A stretch of 64,000 nucleotides of DNA from Flavobacterium lacus (GCF_003268815.1 NZ_QLSV01000002.1:272612-336611), one strand, 5' to 3'. Shown: positions 16,748 through 26,053, counted from the first letter of the stretch. Numbers and translations: made by a program. The notes: generated by a model from the letters alone, not told the origin.

Positions 16748-17689
16748 ATGTCACACAACGAACCGGAAGCAAAAATATTTGCTTGTTCAAAAAGTGTATA
16801 CTTAGCCGAACAAATAGCCAAAAACTATGGAATTCCGCTAGGTAAAGTAACGTTCTCTGAATATAGTGACGGTGAGTTTCAACCGTCTTTTGAAGAATCC
16901 ATTCGCGGATTACGGGTCTTCATCGTTTGTTCCACTTTTCCAAGTGCGGATAACTTGATGGAGCTTTTGTTAATGATTGATGCTGCCAAAAGAGCCTCAG
17001 CCAGACACATAACCCCTGTAATTCCTTATTTTGGATGGGCCAGACAAGACAGAAAAGACAAACCAAGAGTGCCAATTGGAGCAAAACTAGTAGCCAAATT
17101 ACTGGAAACTGCCGGAGCAACCCGAATTATGACGATGGATTTACATGCCGATCAAATTCAAGGTTTCTTTGAAAAACCGGTTGACCATTTATTCGCATCC
17201 ACCATCTTTTTGCCGTACGTAAAAAGTTTGAATTTGGAGCATCTGACCATTGCTTCACCCGACATGGGCGGTTCCAAAAGAGCCTACGCCTATTCTAAAT
17301 TTTTAGAATCGGATGTTGTAATTTGTTACAAACAACGAAAAGTGGCCAACGTAATCGACACTATGGAACTTATCGGAGAAGTAAAAGGAAGAAACGTCGT
17401 TTTAGTAGACGATATGATTGATACCGGCGGAACCCTCGCAAAGGCAGCCGATTTAATGATTGAAAAAGGAGCTCTGAGCGTTCGAGCCATTTGTACACAC
17501 GCCATTTTATCCGGCGATGCGTACGAAAAAATCGAAAAATCAAAATTGAGCGAATTAATAGTGACCGATTCAATTCCGTTAAAGAAAGAATCTAACAAAA
17601 TCAGAGTGGTGAGTTGTGCACCGCTTTTTGCAGAAGTAATGCACATGGTGCAACACAACAATTCCATTAGTGGAAAATTTTTAATGTAG
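16748..17689 (+). CDS. prs: Ribose-phosphate pyrophosphokinase (PRPP synthetase)
   Basis: The 313-residue enzyme makes PRPP from ribose 5-phosphate and ATP, the precursor of purines, pyrimidines, histidine, tryptophan and NAD. It is cytoplasmic. The pyrophosphate-loop region is seen in FSEYSDGEFQPSFEESIRG, the ATP-binding region in PYFGWARQDRKDKPR, and the PRPP signature in NVVLVDDMIDTGGTLAKAA. The length is that of class I enzymes. The start MSHNEPEAKIFACS is the usual Bacteroidetes N-terminus. The order prs, rplY (L25), pth is a conserved block, although repeat sequence separates prs from rplY here. Confidence 0.97.
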   Translation: MSHNEPEAKIFACSKSVYLAEQIAKNYGIPLGKVTFSEYSDGEFQPSFEESIRGLRVFIVCSTFPSADNLMELLLMIDAAKRASARHITPVIPYFGWARQDRKDKPRVPIGAKLVAKLLETAGATRIMTMDLHADQIQGFFEKPVDHLFASTIFLPYVKSLNLEHLTIASPDMGGSKRAYAYSKFLESDVVICYKQRKVANVIDTMELIGEVKGRNVVLVDDMIDTGGTLAKAADLMIEKGALSVRAICTHAILSGDAYEKIEKSKLSELIVTDSIPLKKESNKIRVVSCAPLFAEVMHMVQHNNSISGKFLM

Positions 17690-17699
17690 GCTTTTGAAA

Positions 17700-17734
17700 G
17701 GTAATGGGTGATTGGTGAAAGGTAATTGGTGATT
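17700..17734. repeat. Tandem heptamer array (GGTrATT type)
   Basis: Five head-to-tail heptamers, GGTAATG, GGTGATT, GGTGAAA, GGTAATT and GGTGATT, follow prs. Confidence 0.8.
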
Positions 17735-17748
17735 TGGAATATAAAATA

Positions 17749-17796
17749 ACCGACACAAATAACAGACAACAGAAAACCGACAAATGACAACAGACA
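17749..17796. repeat. Tandem heptamer array (ACmGACA type)
   Basis: ACCGACA, a 6-nt spacer, then ACAGACA, ACAGAAA, ACCGACA, AATGACA and ACAGACA run to just before rplY. The complementary heptamer family reappears inside bioF at 55786-55834. Confidence 0.8.
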
Positions 17797-17831
17797 ACGA
17801 ATTTTTATTTATTAACTATATATTATTTACA

Positions 17832-18440
17832 ATGAAATCGATTACGATTAAAGGATCAGAAAGAGAAAACGTAGGCAAAAAGGCAACGAAGGCCGTACGT
17901 GATGCTGGAATGGTTCCTTGCGTTATTTACGGAGGAGATCAACCAGTGCATTTTACAGCAGAAGAAAAAGCGTTCAAAAACTTGGTGTACACTCCCAACG
18001 CACACACTGTTGTAATCGAACTAAATAACGGTAAAAAAGCAGATGTGATTTTACAAGACATCCAATTTCACCCGGTATCAGACAAAATTTTACACATCGA
18101 CTTCTATGCGTTAAAAGACGACAAAGAAATCGTTATGGAAATCCCTGTAAAAGTAACAGGAACATCACCAGGTGTATTAGCCGGTGGAGTTTTACGTTTA
18201 AACCAAAGAAGATTAAAAGTGAAAGCTTTACCAAAAAATCTTCCTGATTTCGTAGAAGCAAACATTTCTCCATTAGAAATGGGTAACAAATTATACGTTA
18301 CAAAAATTGAAACCAACAACTTCAAATTAATGCACCCGGACAATACTGTGGTAGCTCAAGTGAGAATTTCACGTGCCGCTATGAAAGCCGCTCAAGAAGC
18401 TGCAAAAGCAGAAAAAGGTGGAGCAAAAAAGAAAAAATAA
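17832..18440 (+). CDS. rplY: 50S ribosomal protein L25/general stress protein Ctc
   Basis: It encodes 202 residues. The N-terminal L25 domain ([35 protein letters not shown]) binds 5S rRNA. The C-terminal TL5/CTC beta domain (about 95-185) and a basic tail ([10 protein letters not shown]) complete the long form. An in-frame ATG at 17784 would add 16 residues, but they are encoded by the heptamer array and lack homology to L25, so I start at 17832. A strong terminator follows the stop codon. Confidence 0.96.
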   Translation: MKSITIKGSERENVGKKATKAVRDAGMVPCVIYGGDQPVHFTAEEKAFKNLVYTPNAHTVVIELNNGKKADVILQDIQFHPVSDKILHIDFYALKDDKEIVMEIPVKVTGTSPGVLAGGVLRLNQRRLKVKALPKNLPDFVEANISPLEMGNKLYVTKIETNNFKLMHPDNTVVAQVRISRAAMKAAQEAAKAEKGGAKKKK

Positions 18441-18460
18441 TTTCAATTTTCTCAATAGCA

Positions 18461-18491
18461 AAAGCATCGGTTCACGCCGGTGCTTTTTTTT
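18461..18491 (+). terminator. Rho-independent terminator after rplY
   Basis: AAGCATCGG (18462-18470) pairs with CCGGTGCTT (18477-18485) over a 6-nt loop, followed by a run of T. Confidence 0.9.
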
Positions 18492-18544
18492 ATTCTGAAC
18501 TTGTTTCAGAATCGCAATCCCAGAAAACTCTCAACCGACAACTT

Positions 18545-18710
18545 TTTTAGAACCCAATCCCGCTGTCCACTACAAGCTTGTTTGCCAAACCCGTTTTTTC
18601 TAAGCCGCCCCAAGTCCCGATAGCTATCGGGACCGCTGGTCGCTTTGGGTCAGCAAGAAAAAATCGGCTTTGGCCGCACAAGGCTTTCCGTTACCATCAG
18701 GGGTAGAACC
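18545..18710. repeat. Long imperfect inverted repeat centred on a 20-bp palindrome
   Basis: The centre GTCCCGATAGCTATCGGGAC (18614-18633) is a perfect palindrome. On either side the arms remain alignable: CCCAAG against CTTTGGG, and an outer AAGCTTGTTTGCCAAACCCG followed by a T-run against a similar inverted copy at 18655-18695. The segment fills most of the non-coding gap between rplY and pth and looks like a dispersed REP/MITE-type element. Confidence 0.65.
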
Positions 18711-18748
18711 TGCTCCAAATCAAAATCGGCTAGAATTAGAAACTTTCG

Positions 18749-18756
18749 TACTTTTG
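18749..18756 (+). promoter_or_regulatory. Predicted -7 box for pth
   Basis: TACTTTTG matches TAnnTTTG but ends only 4 nt before the first possible ATG (18761). Transcription should begin at about 18763, which bears on the choice of start codon. Confidence 0.5.
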
Positions 18757-18760
18757 CAAC

Positions 18761-19384
18761 ATGATCAACTGGATAACATCACTTTTTCAAACCCAAAAAA
18801 CCGTTACAGAATCGGATATGAAAAAATTTTTAATCGTCGGACTCGGAAACATCGGAGCCGAATATGCCAATACCCGCCACAACATCGGATTCAAAATACT
18901 CGACCATTTTGCCAAAAAAGAAAGCATCCGTTTTCAAACCGCCAAGTTGGGCGACGTAGCCGAATTCAAAATCAAAGGTCGAACATTGCTTCTTCTCAAA
19001 CCCAACACCTATATGAACCTCAGCGGAAAAGCGGTGAAATATTGGATGGAAAAGGAAAACATCGAAAAAGGAAATGTGTTAGTTATCACCGACGATTTAA
19101 ACCTCAGTTTTGGAACCATCCGCATCAAAACCAAAGGAAGCGACGGCGGTCACAACGGATTGAAAAGTATCCAAAGTTTACTCAACACAACGGAATATCC
19201 GCGTTTCCGATTTGGCATTAGTGACCAATTTAAAAAAGGTCAACAAGTGAATTACGTTTTGGGCGAATGGGACGAAGAAGAAAAATCAAAATTAACCGAA
19301 CGATTAGAACTATCCGCTCAAATTATTCAATCCTTTGCCTTAGCCGGATTAAACAATACAATGAACGAATTCAACGGAAAATAA
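18761..19384 (+). CDS. pth: Peptidyl-tRNA hydrolase
   Basis: The enzyme cleaves peptidyl-tRNA released from stalled ribosomes. The core starts at KKFLIVGLGNIGAEYANTRHNIGF, which contains the catalytic His and the tRNA-contacting Asn, followed by LLKPNTYMNLSGKAV, VITDDLNL and GGHNGLKSIQ, all in family order. From 18761 the protein is 207 residues with a 19-residue extension (MINWITSLFQ...). From the in-frame ATG at 18818 it is 188 residues, closer to the family's usual length and compatible with the promoter at 18749. I keep the longer frame but regard 18818 as a serious alternative. A lipoprotein gene follows. Confidence 0.95.
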   Translation: MINWITSLFQTQKTVTESDMKKFLIVGLGNIGAEYANTRHNIGFKILDHFAKKESIRFQTAKLGDVAEFKIKGRTLLLLKPNTYMNLSGKAVKYWMEKENIEKGNVLVITDDLNLSFGTIRIKTKGSDGGHNGLKSIQSLLNTTEYPRFRFGISDQFKKGQQVNYVLGEWDEEEKSKLTERLELSAQIIQSFALAGLNNTMNEFNGK

Positions 19385-19423
19385 TTGGCTTACTTTTTGA
19401 AACTAGTAATAAAAACCTCAACC

Positions 19424-19933
19424 ATGAAAAAAATAATTGCACTCTTTTTATTTGGATTATTATTTTCCTGTAACGCTCAAAAAAACAGTTCAACAGCTAT
19501 GCCAACACTCAGCAGCGAATGTCCGCAAGACGGAACATGCGAAGTAGAAATTTTAAAAAACAAACAGCTCATTCTACTTCATGATGAGTTAGGTGGCATG
19601 TATTATGATATTAAGGATCAAGAAGGAACCACGGTAATCCATTATCAATACAACCGAACTACAGAAGCTAATGTGCAGGACGGTCATTATCGTGAAGACA
19701 TTATTTTTGAAATTAAAAATTCAGACACCTCGCTGGATTTAACTGATTCTGCTCTACAGCAAACCAAACTTATTTTTGGTCGTCATTGCTTCTGTAAAGG
19801 ACAAACCGGTTACTTTAAAATTGATCAAGGAAATTTGAAATTAACATCCAATAAAAAGGAAGTTACTTTTAGTCTTTCTTTAATTTGCGAAAAGGTGCCT
19901 CAGATCATTACATTCATCGAAACTAAAAGGTAA
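19424..19933 (+). CDS. Lipoprotein of unknown function downstream of pth
   Basis: The ATG at 19424 gives 169 residues beginning MKKIIALFLFGLLFSCNAQKNSS, a lipobox with the acylated Cys in FSC. A TTG 13 codons upstream is open but would disrupt the signal peptide. The body is beta-rich with Cys pairs (ECPQDGTCEVE and GRHCFCKGQTG), suggesting disulfides in the periplasm. I do not recognise the family. It may share the pth transcript (39 nt gap). Confidence 0.8.
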   Translation: MKKIIALFLFGLLFSCNAQKNSSTAMPTLSSECPQDGTCEVEILKNKQLILLHDELGGMYYDIKDQEGTTVIHYQYNRTTEANVQDGHYREDIIFEIKNSDTSLDLTDSALQQTKLIFGRHCFCKGQTGYFKIDQGNLKLTSNKKEVTFSLSLICEKVPQIITFIETKR

Positions 19934-19968
19934 TAAAAAAACCCATTAACAAAATTTGCTAATGGGTT
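19934..19968. terminator. Bidirectional terminator between the lipoprotein and protease genes
   Basis: AACCCATTA (19940-19948) pairs with TAATGGGTT (19960-19968). The A-run on the left (19934-19941) makes it strongest for the minus-strand protease gene. Confidence 0.75.
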
Positions 19969-19986
19969 GTATAGACTATCTAAAAA

Positions 19987-22900
19987 TTATTCAATAATCA
20001 ATCGTTTTGTTTCAGTGCTATTTCCATCAGAAACTTTCACCAAATAAACACCTATTTGCGGACTTGCCAGTTGAATTTCTTGATTGAAAGCTCCGTTATT
20101 AGAAAAGAATTGATCAAAAATTGTACGTCCACGCATATCATAAACAGTAATTCCAACTTTTTCTGACTGCACTTGGTCCAGTTGAACGGTAAAGTTCCCT
20201 TTGGTTGGATTTGGATACAAACCGAAATTTAAAGGGGTAACGTCCCCAACACTTGCCGGAGCATTTTCACTACAAATAGCAATACTCCAACTGTTAATTG
20301 CACCACCGTCTTGATTAAATACATCTTGTACTCGAAGTGTCCACACCCCTTGCGAATTTTGACCGTTTAAAGCAGAGAGAGGTTGTTCGGGAAGTATAAC
20401 TCCGGAAACACCGGGATTTGTTCCACATACCAAAACAATTCCATTGTCATCAAATGTCGCTATCGCATTTGGAATACCTTGGTTTGGATTACATTCTCTA
20501 TTCATCAACTGAACTTGTGTTCCGGTTGGACTTATCAAGGTTACAATCAAATCATTTATCCAAGTATGAGCAATATTTACGGTAACGGTAACTTTTTGAA
20601 TTACTACATTGTCTCCTGCAGGGATGGTTAAGGTTGAATTTACTGTTGGTGTTCCTGCAGCAGGAATCACAACGGGGACATTAGTTGAAATTGCCGTGCC
20701 ACAAAAGGTAGTTGAAAAAGAGAATACTGAAGAGAACACTCCTAAACAAGATTCATTTCCGGGAGAAACCCTCCAATATAAAGTAGTTGCATTTGGTAAA
20801 TTAGAGGCTATATAGCTGTTGGTAGACACTACATTCGCTTCAACGATTGTTGTAAATGAAGCATCAGAAGCAATTTGAACAGAATAAAGTGTTGCATTTG
20901 GATCTGCTGTCCAAGTGAAAGAAACACCTGAAGGCTCTACAACTGCGGCATTGGCAGGTGAATTTAAGGTTACTAAACTAAAGTTTCCACTAACAACCTC
21001 CAGATACATGTTAACTGTTTTGATCGTTGCTCCTGAAGTTGCCGTAACAGTAATTGCATGAATACCTATTGGCGTTAAAGCATTTGTGGTTACTTGCATT
21101 TGTACAGTTCCTTGAGCGGAGGCTGAAGCCGGCACAAATGAAACGGTTGTCCCGAAAGGATTGCCGGTTGCAGAAAAGGTTGTAGTACCGGTAAATCCGG
21201 CAAAAGTTTGATACGCTAAATTATAAACGGCGTTACTTCCTTGGCAAACTGATTTATTTTGCTCTCCCTCTACCCCATTAAAGGCAATAGCCATTGTTGA
21301 TACTGGAGCTGTGATTGAAAAGTTTGTGTTGGAAACATCTAGAAATATATTGTTGTGTCCTTTTACCATTATTCTATTGGAGTTTCCAATACTCCCTGGC
21401 ACAGTAATTATTTCTGAACCATCATTCGGCACTTTACTTGCTAAAAGAGTTGGAAAACTTGCTCCGCCATTTGTTGATAAATAAATATCTACATAGGGAG
21501 TATCTACTCCGTTGGCTGTAGTTCCGGCAACATCCCATGAAACTGTTTGATTAGAACCTGCAACCCAAGCAACATTGGTGTTTGGTGTGGTAACTAAAAA
21601 AGGTCCGGCATTGGCCACAGTTGTCACGGTCATAGTTGTTCGTGCTGTTTGCCCTCCATTAGGAAAACCATTGTCTCTAACAAGTAGGGAAAAATTCATC
21701 GTTTTTGCGATGGAGGGAACAACTTCCCATTGATTTGCGGTTGCTCCTGTTAAAATGGTTGACATTATTGGCATAAATCGATTGGGACTAGTAGATGGAT
21801 TTCTAGAACGAAATCGTGGTCCGTTTGCTGCATCAGTTGCCGTTGGAGGTTGGATGGCAATTCCAGTGTCGGTCTGTTCCCAACAATAGGTCAACGCATC
21901 ACCATTCGCATCGGTGGCATTTCCTTCTAAAACAAAAGCTGTACTTCTTGGAATAGTATAATTTTGAATCGGTTGAATGATTGGGGCATCATTATTATTA
22001 TTGATATTGGCCGAACAATTTCCGGTTCCGGCAACAAAATTATCCATTTGAAGTAAACTGGCTACGTGAAAATAAGCATCTGAATTATTTTGAACATTTG
22101 GTGCACAAATTCCTGCATATCCCATAATGGTTGAGGCACTTCCTGGCTCGATTGCGGTTGCAGCGGTTCGTTGGCAACTATTATTTTGTGTATGTGTAGC
22201 TCCAAACTGGTGCCCCATTTCATGGGCTACAAAATCAATATCAAATGGATCGCCAACAGGGGCAAAAGATCCTGTAACTCCTCTCGCTTTGTTCGCGGTG
22301 CAGGGTGATCCTAAAGAGGCAACTCCGCCGCCACCTGTACTAAATACGTGACCAATATCATAATTATTAAAACCAATACCCGTATCAATTACACCTTGAA
22401 TTTGATTTAACAATGCATTACCTGTATTATTATTATCTAATGTATCAGGCTTTTCCGGTGTAAAAAAGATTATATTAGTATTGGTTGGGACAATCTGCAT
22501 CGTTAAAGACATGTCCCGTTCATAAACACCATTTACACGCGTCATTGTTACATTCATTGCAGCCAAAACCACAGCATTTTTTTGGGCTACCGTTCCTCCG
22601 GCTAAACCTGCTTGATTAATATGATATTGAGAATATTCTACAGTAGATGCTAAGGCTAATCGATACGTTCTGAAAATTCCCGTATTGGATGAAATAGTAT
22701 TGCTATTTCTTGGAGAAAAATGAATCCCTTCAACCTCTTCCATAATTTCATCTTCTACAAGACAAGTAAAAGCAGAACTTGGTAAAATATTTTTTCTGGA
22801 ATAAACCATATATTGACGTAAATCGCTTGTATAAGTATCGATATAATGTACTTCTCTATCCGCAGCGAAAAGCATAGCATGAACACCAAATAGAGTCGTG

Positions 22901-23280
22901 CTGAATCGGACCATGGCCGACTTATTTCCCAACCCTACTCCAACATACGATTTTATGTCAGGAAATTGAGCTTGTAAATCGGGATGCATAATAGAAGCTT
23001 CGTATATTCTGAAGCTTTCAAATTCTCCTTCGGCATTTGGAAAATTTACGATCACATTAGAAAGTAATTGTGATGATTCTCTTTTAGGGGCTTTAAGCAA
23101 TTCTGCTTTAAAATTTTGCAAATCCAAAGTAAACACCTCGTATTCAACGGGAATAGTTGTTCTTTGTACTCTTTGAATTGGTGATAAATTTTCCTTAGTG
23201 CTCTTTTCCCAGTAATTCTTTTGAGAATAACTTGAAAAAGAAATCAGTACGCAAAAAATTAAAAATAATAGTTTTTTCAT
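19987..23280 (-). CDS. Secreted M12B (reprolysin-like) zinc metalloprotease with P-domain and T9SS tail
   Basis: The ATG at 23280 (MKKLLFLIFCVLISFSSYSQ) starts 1097 residues; a 40-codon in-frame extension upstream is not a signal peptide. A prodomain (about 20-190) has PEGEF-like and FPDIKSYVGVG segments. The catalytic domain has the metzincin zinc motif HEMGHQFGATH (about 349-359) and the Met-turn STIMGYAG. Beta-sandwich domains follow, then a proprotein convertase P-domain (about 863-1006, WINDLIVTLISPTGT) and a T9SS tail (NFGLYPNPTKGNFTV...GVYLVKVSDG). It is secreted through the outer membrane. It is paralogous to the three other proteases at 23387, 42125 and 58369. Confidence 0.93.
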   Translation of the reverse strand: MKKLLFLIFCVLISFSSYSQKNYWEKSTKENLSPIQRVQRTTIPVEYEVFTLDLQNFKAELLKAPKRESSQLLSNVIVNFPNAEGEFESFRIYEASIMHPDLQAQFPDIKSYVGVGLGNKSAMVRFSTTLFGVHAMLFAADREVHYIDTYTSDLRQYMVYSRKNILPSSAFTCLVEDEIMEEVEGIHFSPRNSNTISSNTGIFRTYRLALASTVEYSQYHINQAGLAGGTVAQKNAVVLAAMNVTMTRVNGVYERDMSLTMQIVPTNTNIIFFTPEKPDTLDNNNTGNALLNQIQGVIDTGIGFNNYDIGHVFSTGGGGVASLGSPCTANKARGVTGSFAPVGDPFDIDFVAHEMGHQFGATHTQNNSCQRTAATAIEPGSASTIMGYAGICAPNVQNNSDAYFHVASLLQMDNFVAGTGNCSANINNNNDAPIIQPIQNYTIPRSTAFVLEGNATDANGDALTYCWEQTDTGIAIQPPTATDAANGPRFRSRNPSTSPNRFMPIMSTILTGATANQWEVVPSIAKTMNFSLLVRDNGFPNGGQTARTTMTVTTVANAGPFLVTTPNTNVAWVAGSNQTVSWDVAGTTANGVDTPYVDIYLSTNGGASFPTLLASKVPNDGSEIITVPGSIGNSNRIMVKGHNNIFLDVSNTNFSITAPVSTMAIAFNGVEGEQNKSVCQGSNAVYNLAYQTFAGFTGTTTFSATGNPFGTTVSFVPASASAQGTVQMQVTTNALTPIGIHAITVTATSGATIKTVNMYLEVVSGNFSLVTLNSPANAAVVEPSGVSFTWTADPNATLYSVQIASDASFTTIVEANVVSTNSYIASNLPNATTLYWRVSPGNESCLGVFSSVFSFSTTFCGTAISTNVPVVIPAAGTPTVNSTLTIPAGDNVVIQKVTVTVNIAHTWINDLIVTLISPTGTQVQLMNRECNPNQGIPNAIATFDDNGIVLVCGTNPGVSGVILPEQPLSALNGQNSQGVWTLRVQDVFNQDGGAINSWSIAICSENAPASVGDVTPLNFGLYPNPTKGNFTVQLDQVQSEKVGITVYDMRGRTIFDQFFSNNGAFNQEIQLASPQIGVYLVKVSDGNSTETKRLIIE

Positions 23281-23329
23281 GAAATTTAGTTTTACGGCTC
23301 TAAAATAATGAATTTTATTTAGAAAACGC

Positions 23330-23358
23330 AAAAAAAAGACCGTCAAAGCTGACGGTCT
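23330..23358 (-). terminator. Terminator of the 23387 protease gene
   Basis: AGACCGTCA (23337-23345) and TGACGGTCT (23350-23358) form a perfect 9-bp stem with a 4-nt loop. The A-run to the left gives the minus-strand U-tract. The hairpin lies inside an apparent frame extension of the neighbouring protease gene, arguing against that extension. Confidence 0.9.
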
Positions 23359-23386
23359 TCTATGATTTTGATAAAAACTATGCGTT

Positions 23387-26053
23387 TTATTCAACAACAA
23401 TACGTTTTACTTCTTTTCTGTCACCGTTTGTAAGATTCAATAAATAAACCCCAGTTTGGGCATTCTCTAGTTGAATTTCTTGGTTAAAAGTAGACCCTGA
23501 TTGGTAGTTCTTTTCAAATATTTTTCTGCCTCTCATATCCATCACTGCAATAATTACCGTTTCGTCTGAAGGATTATCAAAACTAACGGTAAAGTTTCCT
23601 TTGTTCGGATTTGGATAAACCGTGAAAGCATCAAAACCAAAATTTTCAGTCGACAAAGTTACTGTTTGTGTACAAATTTCAATACTCCACGAGTTTAATG
23701 TTCCATTATCTCCTTGAAAAGTATCATACACTCTTAACCTCCATGTTCCTTGTGGGTTTTGTCCGTTGAAAACAGAAAAACTTTCAGCAGATTGTAAGGT
23801 TTGCAATGTTGCAGCACCTGCTGTACAATTAATTGGATTACCTGAGTTCATGAACTTCAAATTCAATGTCCCATTTGTTTGGCCGCATAATCGATTGTAA
23901 ACACGTACAAAGTTAGTTGGATTTTGCGGGCTACTAATGTCTGTTATTACATCTGATAAATAGGTATGTGTGATGTTATTGAAAACAGAAATACTGTTAA
24001 TCTCACCGGTCATCGGTACGTTAATCGTTCCAATTTGATTTGCAGGAACTCCAGCAGCAGTGATAATTGGCAAAGAGGTACCGCTATAAGTATTACACGC
24101 TACCGTAACGGTATAGCCGATTGCAAAGGGGGTTGAATTTAAAGCATAATAAATATTCCCTGTAGGCCGAATCAACAATCTACAGTTTACGGCTGCAACA
24201 GTAGGAACAGTGATGGTTTCTGAACCATCATTAGGTGTATTGGCTGCTAAAACGGTTGGAAACGTTAGCCCGCCATCAGTTGATAATAAAATATCAACAT
24301 TCGCTGAACCGGGTAAAGTTGTTGTGTTATTAACAGACCAAGTGATGGTTTGAGTAGACCCTTGATTCCATGAAACTCCGGCAGTATTTTGCGAAGTAAC
24401 CGCAAAAGGACCCACTGTAGCACTCACTGTAATGTTTGAAGTTGCGGTACTGGTTTGTCCTCCATTCGCTATATTATCTCTGGCTGTCAACGTAAATGAC
24501 ATTGATCTTCCAATGGTTGAAACAGATTCCCAAGTAGTAGTTAAATTATTGCTTAATACCGAACTAAATGCAGGCATATAACGAATAGGCGTGTCAACGG
24601 GAGGCAATGATCTAAAGTTTGGCCCTGCCGGTTTGGTAGGGTAACAAACACTATTCGCGCCTGTAACCGCACTGGTTGCATTATTGTTTTGCTCCCATGA
24701 AAAAGTTGCTCCGGGGTTATTGCTCGGATTTGTACCGGTTAAAATAAATGCTGTTCCATTGGGAATAGTCCAATTTCCGCCTGAAGTTATGGTTAAAGCA
24801 GGGTTATTAAGCGGAATATTATTGGCACAAGGCTTATTGGCCAAATTATTTTGAATTTGTAAAATACTTCGATATGTAAAATAATCGTCACTATTGTTTT
24901 GCACATTAAAATCTGTTAAACCTGCGTATGCCATGATTGTTGATCCACTACCGGGTTCTACATTTACACCAAAAGGCTCTAAGCTTTCAGAAAAAGTGTG
25001 ATTGGCTCCCAACTGATGCCCTAGTTCATGAGCTACATAATCGATATCAAAAAAGTCCCCTGCAGGAACACCATCTGCCGGTGAAGTTATTCCACTTCCT
25101 TTTTGGCCATCTACGCAAACACATCCAATACATCCTGCGTTTCCACCTCCACCTGTAGCACCAAATAAATGGCCTATATCATAATTTGCTTCACCAATTA
25201 CATTCGTAAGCGTTGTTTGTAATTGATTATTCCAATTATTTATACCTGAAGCAGGAGAGTAGGGGTCAGTAGCGGGGTTAGTATAAATGACCAAATTATT
25301 ATTAGCAATAATATTTAATCGTACGGCTAAATCTTTTTCAAATACACCATTAACCCTGGTCATTGTTGCATTCATTGCCGCTAAGGCTCCTGCAGCCCCA
25401 CCGTGATAAGTACCGTATTCTCCGGTACATGATAAAGCTAATCGAAATGTTTTTAAAACACCATTATTAGCCATAACCTCTTGATTATCTAACCCTTCAG
25501 AAAGCCTATTGCTTACTGAATGATCAACGGTAGAACATGTAAATGGCATTTTTCCTTTTTGTCTTGCAGATACATAAGCAGCATAAATTACTCCACTTTC
25601 TGCATATGGCTCCATGAATTCAGTTTTTTTACCGGCTCTTAAAATCATGGTTTGAACTCCTTTTGGATCAATACTCATTCTTAATTGAGCTTTTTTGTCA
25701 TCAATCCCAATTCCGATATAGGATCTGATTTCTGGGTATTGGGCTTGCAATTCCGGTTCAAAATTTGAAGCTTCAAACAATTCAAAGCGTTCCATTTCAC
25801 CTTGTGCATTTGGCAACGTAACAATGACTCCTTTCTCAGACAAAAAGCGATCCGGTGCTGTAACCAAAACAGCTTTAAACGCCTCAACATTGAGACTATA
25901 CAAAGTAAAATTTAAAGGAAATGATTCTCTTTGAGCAGTTTTTGATACTGCTGTAACATTTTCATTTACAGGTGTCCAAAAATTAATTTTTTGAGCATTG
26001 CTGTCTAGAAAAGACAACACTGTAAATAAGGTTAAAAGTACTATTTTTTTCAT
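23387..26053 (-). CDS. Secreted M12B metalloprotease with P-domain and T9SS tail
   Basis: It encodes 888 residues. A signal peptide (MKKIVLLTLFTVLSFLDSNAQ) is followed by a prodomain (about 20-190) with YPEIRSYIGIGID. The catalytic domain has the zinc motif HELGHQLGANH (about 340-350) and the Met-turn STIMAYAG. Two Cys-rich loops (GCIGCVCVDG) precede the zinc site and are shared with the 58369 paralogue. A P-domain (about 656-794, ITHTYLSDVITDISSPQNP) and a T9SS sorting tail (FTVYPNPNKGNFTVSFDNP) follow. It is extracellular; the substrate is unknown. It has its own promoter and terminator, so it is not in an operon with the neighbouring protease. Confidence 0.93.
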   Translation of the reverse strand: MKKIVLLTLFTVLSFLDSNAQKINFWTPVNENVTAVSKTAQRESFPLNFTLYSLNVEAFKAVLVTAPDRFLSEKGVIVTLPNAQGEMERFELFEASNFEPELQAQYPEIRSYIGIGIDDKKAQLRMSIDPKGVQTMILRAGKKTEFMEPYAESGVIYAAYVSARQKGKMPFTCSTVDHSVSNRLSEGLDNQEVMANNGVLKTFRLALSCTGEYGTYHGGAAGALAAMNATMTRVNGVFEKDLAVRLNIIANNNLVIYTNPATDPYSPASGINNWNNQLQTTLTNVIGEANYDIGHLFGATGGGGNAGCIGCVCVDGQKGSGITSPADGVPAGDFFDIDYVAHELGHQLGANHTFSESLEPFGVNVEPGSGSTIMAYAGLTDFNVQNNSDDYFTYRSILQIQNNLANKPCANNIPLNNPALTITSGGNWTIPNGTAFILTGTNPSNNPGATFSWEQNNNATSAVTGANSVCYPTKPAGPNFRSLPPVDTPIRYMPAFSSVLSNNLTTTWESVSTIGRSMSFTLTARDNIANGGQTSTATSNITVSATVGPFAVTSQNTAGVSWNQGSTQTITWSVNNTTTLPGSANVDILLSTDGGLTFPTVLAANTPNDGSETITVPTVAAVNCRLLIRPTGNIYYALNSTPFAIGYTVTVACNTYSGTSLPIITAAGVPANQIGTINVPMTGEINSISVFNNITHTYLSDVITDISSPQNPTNFVRVYNRLCGQTNGTLNLKFMNSGNPINCTAGAATLQTLQSAESFSVFNGQNPQGTWRLRVYDTFQGDNGTLNSWSIEICTQTVTLSTENFGFDAFTVYPNPNKGNFTVSFDNPSDETVIIAVMDMRGRKIFEKNYQSGSTFNQEIQLENAQTGVYLLNLTNGDRKEVKRIVVE

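Noticed and set aside
17784..17831. Earlier start for rplY at 17784
   Set aside because: The ATG arises within the heptamer array; the extra 16 residues are not part of L25.
18614..18633. 20-bp palindrome as a phage attachment site or operator
   Set aside because: It is the tip of a much longer inverted repeat, and no integrase or regulator gene adjoins it.
18670..19221. 183-codon plus-strand frame over pth
   Set aside because: It runs in another frame across the well-conserved pth gene and has an Arg/Gln-rich translation without any domain.
19385..19423. TTG start for the lipoprotein at 19385
   Set aside because: It would place 13 residues in front of a canonical lipoprotein signal beginning at 19424.
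23281..23400. N-terminal extension of the 19987 protease up to 23400
   Set aside because: The 40 extra residues include the terminator hairpin of the neighbouring gene, and a perfect signal peptide begins at 23280.
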